Of a DNA stretch of 64,000 nucleotides, positions 34,085-42,164 are shown in pieces (the first letter of the stretch is position 1; every line of letters begins with the position of its first letter). Origin of the DNA: Prevotella sp. OH937_COT-195 (GTDB lineage Bacteria > Bacteroidota > Bacteroidia > Bacteroidales > Bacteroidaceae); the NCBI RefSeq assembly GCF_003932845.1, contig NZ_RQZH01000014.1:1-64000 (forward strand). The letters run 5' to 3'. A program made the position numbers and the translations under genes. The notes beneath the pieces are model-generated. The model saw only the letters and a program-made list of their open reading frames with translations, had not been told where the DNA came from and searched no databases.

Positions 34085-35266
34085 TCAAGGGATATATACA
34101 TACTCAAGCATTGCACGGCGCAAATTCTTCATGGCAAATGCGGGGAGGCAGATGAATATGACGAGTGCGAGGAGATTATACCATGCGTAACTGAACGGGT
34201 AGCCGTTGAAAACGCATATCTGATAGAACATGAAATAGTGGCGCAGAGGGAATAGTTGCCCCACTCCCTCCAGCATGGGATCCATTGCAAACAGCGGATA
34301 GGCTGCTCCGGACATCGTAAAACCGAGTACACTCCACAACGAGCATACGCTCATGGACAGGCGCAAAGACGGAATTATTCCGAATACGAAGACACCGAAT
34401 GCCTGCGACGCCGTGACACTGAGGAAACCTATCAACGCTATGGTGAACCATCCGCACTGATACGGGAAGCCCAGAAAGGCGTATATATATATGTAGTATC
34501 CGTAGAATATGGTAAGAAAGATAAGTGTCTGCGGGAGCATCTTGCCCAGCATCGCCACCCATATATCATTTCCGGAGAGGCGCATAAGAACTTGGCTGCG
34601 ACGGAATTTCAACTCGGTACCCACCGAATAAGCCGTTACGAGAAACACAAAAAGCAACAGAACTCCGGGAAGCATGAACGAACCGAGGTAAAAGTTATAG
34701 TTGGTCCACGGATTGCCTATCATGTGCGAATCGACAGACACGGGGCGCAGGAATACCATAATTTGGTCGTCGGTGTATCCTTTTGCACGCATGGTGGTTT
34801 GTCCCACTGCCGCCGATGCGAGTGTACACACCGTCTTCATGTCGCGGAAAAGCAATACTCCCGCCATCAGCATGGTGCTGTTGTAATAGAAAGACACCTT
34901 CGGCTTTCGCTGTGACATAATTCCCGAGGTGGTTCCTTCGGGAAAATACATGAATGCGTATATCTCGTTACGCTGCATTGCCGCACGTGCCTCTGCCGGT
35001 GTGGCATACCGCGCCACCACTTTGTTGGTATTCATGGCATCGAGACGGCGTATGATGGAGCGTGTGGTGGCGGTGTTGTCGAGATCCACAATGCCTACCG
35101 GCATCTCCTGCGGCAGTCCGTCATCCATCAGCGATGTGAAGAAAAACACCATCACCACGGGGAAGATTACCATGCAGAAGATGTAAATCGGCGTTGACAT
35201 GATTATGCCACACTCGCGCCTTGCCACGCCGAGGATACGCATTATAGGATTTCGGTTGCCGTACAT
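34085..35266 (-). CDS. ABC-2 type permease
   Basis: The 393-residue paralogue of the downstream permease has the same layout. It has an N-terminal helix (TPIYIFCMVIFPVVMVFFF), a soluble domain with GIVDLDNTATTRSIIRRLDA, then five C-terminal helices. The two would form a heterodimeric membrane channel. It lies 3 bp after the HlyD gene and 6 bp before the second permease. Confidence 0.88.
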   Translation of the reverse strand: MYGNRNPIMRILGVARRECGIIMSTPIYIFCMVIFPVVMVFFFTSLMDDGLPQEMPVGIVDLDNTATTRSIIRRLDAMNTNKVVARYATPAEARAAMQRNEIYAFMYFPEGTTSGIMSQRKPKVSFYYNSTMLMAGVLLFRDMKTVCTLASAAVGQTTMRAKGYTDDQIMVFLRPVSVDSHMIGNPWTNYNFYLGSFMLPGVLLLFVFLVTAYSVGTELKFRRSQVLMRLSGNDIWVAMLGKMLPQTLIFLTIFYGYYIYIYAFLGFPYQCGWFTIALIGFLSVTASQAFGVFVFGIIPSLRLSMSVCSLWSVLGFTMSGAAYPLFAMDPMLEGVGQLFPLRHYFMFYQICVFNGYPFSYAWYNLLALVIFICLPAFAMKNLRRAMLEYVYIP

Positions 35267-35269
35267 ATC

Positions 35270-36256
35270 TTATCTTTTCACTATCAATGACATACCGGGA
35301 CGCAGACCGTCTGTTTTGGCGACGGGACGTGCTTTCACCTCGAATGTCTTCAAGTCATACTGTCCGTTGCTCTTCGTTGCTTTCCATACGGCATACGCAC
35401 CCTGATCTTTTATGTAAAACACTTTAAATTTTATGTCTTTTCCAAATGCCGGACAAAATGCCGTTATCACTTCGCCCATCTTAATTCCCTGAAGCAAATC
35501 CTCTCGCACGTTGAATGTTCCCCACATGTCTTTCATTACCGATATGTTCATTATGGGGGAACCGGTACCCACGAGTTCGCCCACTTTCGGGAACACGCTG
35601 CTAACCTCCCCTTCCATCTGTGCCACCTGAACGAGTTCTCGCTTGTACGACCGCACCTCTTGAACAGCACCTTGTGCCTGTCCCACCTTTGCCACGGCGG
35701 CTTTCTTCTCTTCGGTTCTTGCTCCCTCCACTGCCATGTCGTATTGACTCTTGGCAGCCTTTGCCTGTGCCTCGTAGGCTTTATACTGCGCCAATGCTTC
35801 ATCGCGTTTTTGGGCAGTCATTACCCCTTCGTCGAATAGTCGCTGCACCCGCTCGTAACTCTTCTTTGCAATTTCGAGTCCAGCCGTTGCTTTCTGCCAC
35901 ATTTCGTATGCGCCTTGTATCTGCTGCGTGCGGGCTCCGTTCTGCGCCATCTCGCTCATTGCCGATGCCGCACGTTCAACACTCTGTGCCTGTGTCATTT
36001 TCGCCTCCACCTCGGGAGCATCGAGTATTACAAGCGTGTCGCCGACATGAACGTAGTCGCCCTCCTTAACGCGTAATTCAAGTATGCGCCCCGGCACTTT
36101 GCTCGATACGCGATACTCGGTAACTTCTACCTCGCCTTGTATTTCCTCATCGGTATGACCGAATACAAACAGGCCTATGATTGCCACTATTGCCACCACG
36201 ACCACAAAGCCGAGAATGGCAAACAGAATATTGTTGTGTTGCGTCTTTACTGACAT
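35270..36256 (-). CDS. HlyD-family periplasmic adaptor
   Basis: The 328-residue protein has an N-terminal membrane anchor (ILFAILGFVVVVAIVAIIGLF) and the biotinyl-lipoyl-like half motifs (GRILELRVKEGDYVHVGDTL and GTFNVREDLLQGIKMGE). A long alpha-helical hairpin rich in Ala, Glu and Lys spans residues about 85-200. It links the inner-membrane permeases to the TolC-family channel encoded upstream. Spacing to the permease gene is 3 bp. Confidence 0.92.
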   Translation of the reverse strand: MSVKTQHNNILFAILGFVVVVAIVAIIGLFVFGHTDEEIQGEVEVTEYRVSSKVPGRILELRVKEGDYVHVGDTLVILDAPEVEAKMTQAQSVERAASAMSEMAQNGARTQQIQGAYEMWQKATAGLEIAKKSYERVQRLFDEGVMTAQKRDEALAQYKAYEAQAKAAKSQYDMAVEGARTEEKKAAVAKVGQAQGAVQEVRSYKRELVQVAQMEGEVSSVFPKVGELVGTGSPIMNISVMKDMWGTFNVREDLLQGIKMGEVITAFCPAFGKDIKFKVFYIKDQGAYAVWKATKSNGQYDLKTFEVKARPVAKTDGLRPGMSLIVKR

Positions 36257-36366
36257 AATATTTTGGGTTTAATGTTTATTTTTTCAGAATTGGGGAGTTG
36301 AAAACAACATTTGGTGAGTTATGTGGAAATGGCTGCATGTTGCCTTGCCGGCAAATTCCATTAATG

Positions 36367-37848
36367 TTAAAGTTTTCCGAGAGCCTTTCTCAATGCCACC
36401 TCGCTGAGTCGTGCCTCTATCTCGGCTTCAACCTTCTGTGTCTGCGACTGCAACCATGCCGTTTGTGCCGCCATTACGTCGGTTGTCTGCATTACCCCTT
36501 CGGTAAAGCCGAGATTTGCGCAACGCAGATTCTCCTCTGCCTTTTCCACGTTCTTTACGGCAAGGTTGTATTTTCGGCGAGCCTCTTTTACTTTGAAACG
36601 GCACTGACTTACCTGTAATTCTATCTTCTCGGTGGCATCTGCCAGTTCCATTTTTGCTATCTGTGCGGTGGCCTGTGTCGCCCTTACCTTGTATGTTCCT
36701 TCGTTCCAACTCCACACAGGGACACGCACTATCACTCCCACGTTCCACGTTCCGCCGAATTTTTTCTCAAAACCGTTATACATGTTTGGGTTTGTGGTTA
36801 TATAGCCTCCGGTCACTGCAATCTGTGGCAGGTATGCCGAGCGTGCGAGTTTGGTAGATATGTTTGCCATGTCTGCGGCAGTCTGCAACATGTTCAGTTC
36901 GGGGCGCAGGTGGTATGACAATGTTTCTCCGTCGTCGTACAATGCCGGCAACGAAAGGTTTTCGTTATCCTCGTCGGCAAGTTTTATATTCTCTCCGTAT
37001 TCTATCCCGCACAGTTGACATAACAGCATCTTTGAAAGTATCACGCCGTCTTCCGCCTGCATTAGTTGCATTTCTGCCTCGTTAACCTTTACGTTAACCT
37101 GTAATTCGTCGGAACGTGTTGCCACTCCCTCCTCGAACATTTTCTGCACGTCGCGGTTAAATTTGCGTACCAATTCGAGATAGTTGCGCGCCAATCTTTC
37201 CTTGTGTTTCACAGACACCACCAACCAGTAAGTTTGGTCTATTTCGTAAAGTGTTGTCTGCCGTGACAGTTCGAGACGGTCTGCCATGAGTTGTTCGTTG
37301 AGATCGGCAAGGCGGTTGGCTGCCGTTATTGCTCCTCCCGTATATACGGGTTGCGTAACCATTACCGATACCGCAAACTTGTTGCGTGTGTTTGTGCGCA
37401 AAGCCTGTCTGATGTCGTTCCCCATCCCGTTTAACGCTTGTGTCATGGGGGCTGCCGCATTTGAGAACAAGCCTCCGAGTGCCTGCGCCACCTGTGGAGA
37501 GATAATTCCTTGCTGTACAAATCCTGTGAGCATCTCGTTGAGTTTGCCTCCCACCTTGCCTGTGGTATTTGTGCCGAGATTGTTCAATGCCGTCTTTTGG
37601 TCATCGCTCAGCAATGAAATCTCGCGGCTTGTCAGTTCGTATCCTCCAAGTGCACTAACTCTCGGCAGATATTTCGTCCTTGCCGCCTTGCGCGTGTTGA
37701 ATGCCACCTCCTGCCTGAGGCGTGCCGCATTGAGTTGCTTGTTGTTGTCGAGTGCCATGTTACGGCAGTCATCGAGCGACAGTACCCGTTGCGCCCCCGC
37801 ACCTATCGATACGGCAATGAAAGCGACAAATATTAATAGCCTTTCCAT
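36367..37848 (-). CDS. TolC-family outer-membrane efflux protein
   Basis: The 493-residue protein has a signal peptide (MERLLIFVAFIAVSIGAGAQ) and the two repeated OEP helical domains (LSLDDCRNMALDNNKQLNAA at the start; NLGFTEGVMQTTDVMAAQ near the end). It forms the outer-membrane exit duct of the export system. Relative to the usual 420-450 residues it has an insertion near residues 75-145 (LGTNTTGKVGGKL, GGLFSNAAAPM). It begins 17 bp after the coiled-coil gene upstream, so the operon may have five genes. Confidence 0.92.
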   Translation of the reverse strand: MERLLIFVAFIAVSIGAGAQRVLSLDDCRNMALDNNKQLNAARLRQEVAFNTRKAARTKYLPRVSALGGYELTSREISLLSDDQKTALNNLGTNTTGKVGGKLNEMLTGFVQQGIISPQVAQALGGLFSNAAAPMTQALNGMGNDIRQALRTNTRNKFAVSVMVTQPVYTGGAITAANRLADLNEQLMADRLELSRQTTLYEIDQTYWLVVSVKHKERLARNYLELVRKFNRDVQKMFEEGVATRSDELQVNVKVNEAEMQLMQAEDGVILSKMLLCQLCGIEYGENIKLADEDNENLSLPALYDDGETLSYHLRPELNMLQTAADMANISTKLARSAYLPQIAVTGGYITTNPNMYNGFEKKFGGTWNVGVIVRVPVWSWNEGTYKVRATQATAQIAKMELADATEKIELQVSQCRFKVKEARRKYNLAVKNVEKAEENLRCANLGFTEGVMQTTDVMAAQTAWLQSQTQKVEAEIEARLSEVALRKALGKL

Positions 37849-37865
37849 GTCAAACGTTGTGTTTT

Positions 37866-38738
37866 TTATTTGAAATTAACGCTGTGCGAGCCTATCAAAT
37901 GCCCATCTGCAAAGAGGGCTACATGATAAGTACCCTCACCGAGGAATTGGTTGACGTTGTAAAAGAGTGTCAGCGGTGTCTCGTTTCCGGTGTACTCTAT
38001 GCTTTTTTTCATAGAGCATTGCAGTTGTCGGTTCTCGTATGGGAATGTTCCCGCATTGCCGAGTATCGTTCCCGCCGGTGTGGTTATCCTTACAAATATT
38101 GTCCGCACGCCGTTTGTTGCAGTAACGTTTCTTGCTATCCTGAACGATACGCGCAACTGTTTCGCCTTTTTTGTCTTATCCGTCTGTCTGCCTTTTTTGT
38201 CGAGCATTGCCATCTGTATTGCCGTGGCATCGAGTTGGGCAGCCATGGCAACTTTCTCGGAGAGCGATTCTTTGTCGGCGTTGAGTCCCTCTATTTGTCT
38301 TGTCGCCTCCTCGTATTGCCCTCTTACCCGTGTGTTTTCGGCCGTGAGATTTTGGTTAAGTCGGTTCAGCGAGTCTATTTCGAGAACGTAACTTCTTATA
38401 ACTGCACGGCACGTTGCGAGTTCTTTCTTAAGGCGTGTTATCTCTCTTGCGTCATTGGCTTTTACCGAGCGCAGTTCTTTAAGCAATTGCTGCGTGCGCA
38501 ACTGCTCGCGCGTAAGTTGTGCGATGATGGAGTCGTTATTGATACGCGATTTCATCTCGGTGTATTGCTCTGCAAAACGCAGATACTCGTTCTCCATCTC
38601 CTTTTTGTCGAGTTTTGCCAGTTCCTGCATGTCCTCGTTTGCCTGTTTCTGCTCCTTGAGGTTCAAAGCGAGCCATGCAATTCCTCCCGCGAGCAAAACG
38701 ATGACAATAATGAGCGGTATTACAATCTTTTTATTCAT
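37866..38738 (-). CDS. Membrane-anchored coiled-coil protein
   Basis: The 290-residue protein has one N-terminal membrane helix (IVIPLIIVIVLLAGGIAWLAL). A coiled coil runs from about residue 28 to 165. A C-terminal beta-rich domain follows (LRVSFRIARNVTATNG, TIFVRITTPAGT, GTYHVALFADGHLIG). It resembles conserved Bacteroidales proteins of unknown function. The layout suggests a periplasmic spacer or scaffold. It has its own promoter (TAATTTTG) and lies 17 bp before the TolC-family gene. Confidence 0.72.
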   Translation of the reverse strand: MNKKIVIPLIIVIVLLAGGIAWLALNLKEQKQANEDMQELAKLDKKEMENEYLRFAEQYTEMKSRINNDSIIAQLTREQLRTQQLLKELRSVKANDAREITRLKKELATCRAVIRSYVLEIDSLNRLNQNLTAENTRVRGQYEEATRQIEGLNADKESLSEKVAMAAQLDATAIQMAMLDKKGRQTDKTKKAKQLRVSFRIARNVTATNGVRTIFVRITTPAGTILGNAGTFPYENRQLQCSMKKSIEYTGNETPLTLFYNVNQFLGEGTYHVALFADGHLIGSHSVNFK

Positions 38739-38784
38739 ACTTCTTGTATTAATTCTTTTTTCCTTTTTTTATCATACCAGATTG

Positions 38785-38792
38785 CAAAATTA
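38785..38792 (-). promoter_or_regulatory. -7 element of the coiled-coil/efflux operon
   Basis: The minus strand reads TAATTTTG followed by C, about 47 bp before the start codon of the coiled-coil protein. Confidence 0.5.
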
Positions 38793-39205
38793 ATTTTTTT
38801 TCCCAAAACGACAAACAAAAACAGCAATTACAAACCTTTAAGTAACTTAAAATTAAGATTTTTATGGAAAAAACGAACAATTGGTACAATGATGCCATGT
38901 TTTCCGTTTTGTGTAAAGCGGAACGTAAAACGTAACACGGCATGGTTTTGACAAATTGTTTTCCGGATTTCAAAATAATGACCGTTCTACGGATTTTTGT
39001 TTACTATGAGGATAAAAAGACTTGCTTTTAGGAATATCAGGAGTTTATAAATTGGCGTTCACCGCAAGCCATAATAAGTTGTTAAGGTGGTGGTTTGCAG
39101 AGTTTGCCGGAAAATATTTCGCATACATATTAATTTGTTTTGAAAAGTTTTTATCACGATTTTCAAAACTTACGGCTGACAGAAATAACGGAATATGCAA
39201 TATAA

Positions 39206-39246
39206 CAAGAGGCAGAACCGGGTTTTCTTACCGGTTCTGCCTCTTG
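39206..39246 (-). terminator. Terminator after mrp
   Basis: A 16-bp perfect stem (CAAGAGGCAGAACCGG / CCGGTTCTGCCTCTTG) with a 9-base loop lies 35 bp after the mrp stop codon. The distal side reads TTATATTG on the minus strand. Confidence 0.82.
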
Positions 39247-39281
39247 TCGTGTATGTTGAATGAATGTTTGTGTGCATTATA

Positions 39282-40382
39282 TTATCGGCTTACTCCGACA
39301 ATTTTTGTAGGCGGTTGTTCCTTGTTACGGCGGTTTACTACGGTCGTAACGGCTTGTGCAAGATTAATGAATGCGATACCCGTCATGTTTTCTGCCGACA
39401 GAGCAGCAGGTTTTCCACCGTCTCCGCTCTCGCATATACCTTGTACCAATGGTATTTGTGCCAGCAGCGGTACACCGAGTTCTTCGGCAAGTTTCTTGCA
39501 TCCCTCTTTGCCGAAGATGTAATACTTGTTGTCCGGAAGTTCCTTAGGTGTAAACCACGCCATGTTCTCTACAAGTCCGAGTATGGGTACATTCACTTTC
39601 TCATTTCGGTACATGTCAACGCCCTTGCGTGCATCGGCAAGTGCCACCTGCTGTGGTGTGGAGACTATTACCGCCCCCGTTATGGCAAGTGTCTGCAAAA
39701 GCGTGAGGTGTATGTCGCCCGTTCCCGGCGGAGTGTCCAAAATAAGGTAATCGAGTTCGCCCCAGTTGGCATCGGCAATCAGTTGTTTGAGTGCGTTCGA
39801 TGCCATTCCACCACGCCACAGCGTTGCCGTATCCGGGTTTACAAAAAAGCCTATCGACAGCAGTTTTACACCGTATTGCTCTATCGGTTCTATCAAGTCG
39901 CGTCCGTCTATATGTACGGAATACGGTCGGGCATCCTCAACGTCGAACATTTTAGGCATGCTCGGTCCGAATATATCGGTATCGAGCAGTCCGACCTTAT
40001 ACCCCATTCGTGCCAACGATATGGCAAGATTGGCAGACACCGTGCTTTTTCCCACGCCGCCCTTGCCGCTGCTCACTGCCACGACATTCTTCACTCCGGG
40101 CAGCATTTTCCCCACCTCGGGGCGTGGTTTCGACTTGAACTCTGTCTGTATTTCCACTTCCACGTCTTTTGAAACATGATAATGTATTGCCGCTTCTGCC
40201 GCCTTTACTGTCGATTTAAGGAAAGGATCGGTCTCGCGTGGAAATTCTATTACCACTTTGACTTTCATTCCGTCTATGGCAGGTTGGTCGGCAATCATGC
40301 CTCCGTCCACGAGATTCTTCTTGTTGCCCGGGTAAATTACCTTTTCCAAGGCATCCATTATCAATTTCGGGTATAGTGTCAT
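39282..40382 (-). CDS. mrp: Mrp/ApbC-type iron-sulfur carrier P-loop ATPase
   Basis: The 366-residue protein has an N-terminal MIP18/DUF59-like domain (residues 1-85) and a deviant Walker A motif SSGKGGVGKST (GKGGVGKS 106-113). LLDTDIFGPSMP, the WRGGMAS loop and LDTPPGTGDIHLTL follow. It carries or transfers Fe-S clusters. The CxxC pair that usually follows the ENM motif is absent; the sequence there is NMAWFTPKELPDNKYYIFG. That is worth noting for mechanism but may be usual in this group. A TAACTTCG element lies about 30 bp upstream. Confidence 0.9.
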   Translation of the reverse strand: MTLYPKLIMDALEKVIYPGNKKNLVDGGMIADQPAIDGMKVKVVIEFPRETDPFLKSTVKAAEAAIHYHVSKDVEVEIQTEFKSKPRPEVGKMLPGVKNVVAVSSGKGGVGKSTVSANLAISLARMGYKVGLLDTDIFGPSMPKMFDVEDARPYSVHIDGRDLIEPIEQYGVKLLSIGFFVNPDTATLWRGGMASNALKQLIADANWGELDYLILDTPPGTGDIHLTLLQTLAITGAVIVSTPQQVALADARKGVDMYRNEKVNVPILGLVENMAWFTPKELPDNKYYIFGKEGCKKLAEELGVPLLAQIPLVQGICESGDGGKPAALSAENMTGIAFINLAQAVTTVVNRRNKEQPPTKIVGVSR

Positions 40383-40510
40383 CTTTTGCTTTGTTTTAAT
40401 ATTTTTCTGCGAAGTTACGCTTTTTTTCTGAATGTGGGAAGTCTTTTCCCGTCTTTATTTATCGCAAAGTGCGGTTGCCGTTCGTTGCCGTGATTTACGT
40501 AAAACATCAG

Positions 40511-41281
40511 TTACCGATGCTTTCCCATGTACAACCATTGTCTTCGCTCGTCTTTATCCATCTTCTCTATTGCGTAGCGCAGCATGGTGCGCGGCATCTC
40601 TACGGCATGTATTTTTAGGAAAGAACGTAGCAATTCAATGTCAATGCGCTTGCCCATCTCGCGCAACATCCAGCCTACGGCTTTATGCATAAGGTCGTGA
40701 GAGTGGTGCAGGTGGCGTTCGGCATACCGCAGCGTATATTCCGGGTCGCCTTTCTGCAATGCGCCCCATGTGCATACCATTGATATTCGCTGTTTCCACA
40801 GGTTGCCACTGTCTGCAAGGGTGTCGATAAGCAATATCTTCTCTTTTTTCGTAAAGCGTGATGGAAGCATGAGCCACTGTCCGAGAATCTTAGGTGCCGA
40901 AAGGTCAACGAGTTCCCAATTGTTTGCCCTCGCGGCGTTTTCGATGTAGAATTTTACTATACCGTCGCGTTCCTTTATTGCCTCTTCGTTGTCCTTCAGC
41001 CTCTTGTTGCATAGTTTCTCAAAATTTATCACAAGTATAATCAGTGCGCAAAGACGTGCATCGTGCAATTCCGATTGTAGCAGCAAACTGATTTCCCTGC
41101 GCTCCATATCCTTACATTCTGCTGCCACACTGCGCACTTGCGGTACTTTAACGCCGAGAAAAATGTCGCCTTCGCCGTATTCTCCCTTTCCCGTCTTGAA
41201 GAATTTCATAAGTATTTGGCGTTGTTTCTCGTCCGCCATCCTGTTCATCGCCTTAATCGCTTCGTCTGCCGTGTGTATCAT
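40511..41281 (-). CDS. AlkD-like DNA alkylation repair protein
   Basis: The 256-residue all-helical protein matches the HEAT-like DNA alkylation repair family. Landmarks are GVKVPQVRSVA, LLLQSELHDARLCALIIL, NWELVDLSAPKILG, the hydrophobic KQRISMVCTW and HDLMHKAVGWMLREMGKR. These proteins remove alkylated purines from DNA. It is a separate unit downstream of the response regulator gene, with a 38-bp gap on the same strand. Confidence 0.88.
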   Translation of the reverse strand: MIHTADEAIKAMNRMADEKQRQILMKFFKTGKGEYGEGDIFLGVKVPQVRSVAAECKDMERREISLLLQSELHDARLCALIILVINFEKLCNKRLKDNEEAIKERDGIVKFYIENAARANNWELVDLSAPKILGQWLMLPSRFTKKEKILLIDTLADSGNLWKQRISMVCTWGALQKGDPEYTLRYAERHLHHSHDLMHKAVGWMLREMGKRIDIELLRSFLKIHAVEMPRTMLRYAIEKMDKDERRQWLYMGKHR

Positions 41282-41319
41282 CTTTCCTCACTATGTTTTA
41301 TAAAAATATTGACCACATG

Positions 41320-41997
41320 TCATTTCTGAAAGAAATATCCATATCCTTGTCGTGTAACAATCCTGTCTGCATATCGTCCTATTTTCTTCCTCAGTCGTGT
41401 AATGTTGACATCCACCGTTCTGTTCAACACGACTACATCGCTCGGCCATACTATCCCAATAAGTTCTTTGCGACTGAACAGTCTTCCCTGTTCTTTCAGG
41501 AAAAGGCAAAGGATTTCGAATTCGGTTTTGGTGAATGCCACGTCATTCCCGTCTATTTCAACGGTCTTAAGGTCAAGATTTATGGTGATTCCCTCGTATG
41601 TCAACAGGTTTGCTTTCTGTTTTTTTCTGTCCGAGGTACGTCTCAATACTGCGGCTACTCTTGCGAGCACCTCCCTTATTGAGAACGGTTTGGATATATA
41701 GTCGTCTCCTCCCATTTCAAGTCCGTTTACCCGGTTGTCCTCATCATTGCATGCCGTAATGAAGATTATGGGAATGTCGCGTGTCCTTTCTTCCTTTCGC
41801 ATGAGTCTTGCAAGGTCGAATCCCGACATTCCGTCCATCATAATATCAAGTAATATGATGTCAAACTGTGTTATTCCGTATGTCAGTGCTTCCTCGGCCG
41901 AGCATGCTGTCTGCACACTGTATCCTGCCGCTTCCAAGTTGAATTGCATTATCTCGCACAGAGCCAATTCGTCATCGACAACCAAAATCTTTTTCAT
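41320..41997 (-). CDS. OmpR/PhoB-family response regulator
   Basis: From the ATG at 41997 (MKKILVVDDELALCEIMQF) the protein has 225 residues. The receiver domain has DD at residues 8-9, the phospho-acceptor aspartate in LLDIMMDG, and the switch lysine in ISKPFS. A winged-helix DNA-binding domain follows (FTKTEFEILCLFL, SRKELIGIVW, VDVNITRLRKKI). No histidine kinase is adjacent. An earlier ATG (42018) overlaps the -7 element and is rejected. A phosphate cotransporter gene lies upstream, but a terminator separates them. Confidence 0.92.
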   Translation of the reverse strand: MKKILVVDDELALCEIMQFNLEAAGYSVQTACSAEEALTYGITQFDIILLDIMMDGMSGFDLARLMRKEERTRDIPIIFITACNDEDNRVNGLEMGGDDYISKPFSIREVLARVAAVLRRTSDRKKQKANLLTYEGITINLDLKTVEIDGNDVAFTKTEFEILCLFLKEQGRLFSRKELIGIVWPSDVVVLNRTVDVNITRLRKKIGRYADRIVTRQGYGYFFQK

Positions 41998-42005
41998 ATT
42001 GGTTG

Positions 42006-42013
42006 CAAATTTA
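42006..42013 (-). promoter_or_regulatory. -7 element very close to the response regulator start
   Basis: The minus strand reads TAAATTTG followed by C, ending only 8 bp before the ATG at 41997. If used, transcription would start within a few bases of the start codon, giving a leaderless or nearly leaderless mRNA. Confidence 0.5.
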
Positions 42014-42077
42014 CACATTTTTTATGTTATTGCAAGGTCTTTGGGATAATAAATTGATATTTTCAGGTTATTATGAA

Positions 42078-42108
42078 TAAAGGAGTTCTTGTGTAACGAA
42101 CTCCTTTA
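42078..42108 (-). terminator. Terminator after the Na/Pi cotransporter gene
   Basis: An 11-bp perfect stem (TAAAGGAGTTC / GAACTCCTTTA) with a 9-base loop lies about 57 bp after the cotransporter stop codon. It separates it from the response regulator. Confidence 0.72.
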
Positions 42109-42164
42109 CTCATTAAAATGTAAACTCCCCCGAGTCTTTCATTTACTTATAAAAAGTCTTCTTT

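Larger units (their letters stand above)
38739..39281. other. Intergenic region with promoter and mrp terminator
   Basis: This 543-bp gap lies between two leftward genes. It has a leftward promoter element at 38785-38792 and the terminator of mrp at 39206-39246. The middle (38880-39200) is AT-rich, with no credible frame; a loose inverted pair, GCCATGTTTTCCG and CGGCATGG, is the only structure noticed. Confidence 0.5.

Noticed and set aside
37857..38951. 364-codon plus-strand frame opposite the coiled-coil gene
   Set aside because: Antisense shadow of a real gene; cysteine-rich and without motifs.
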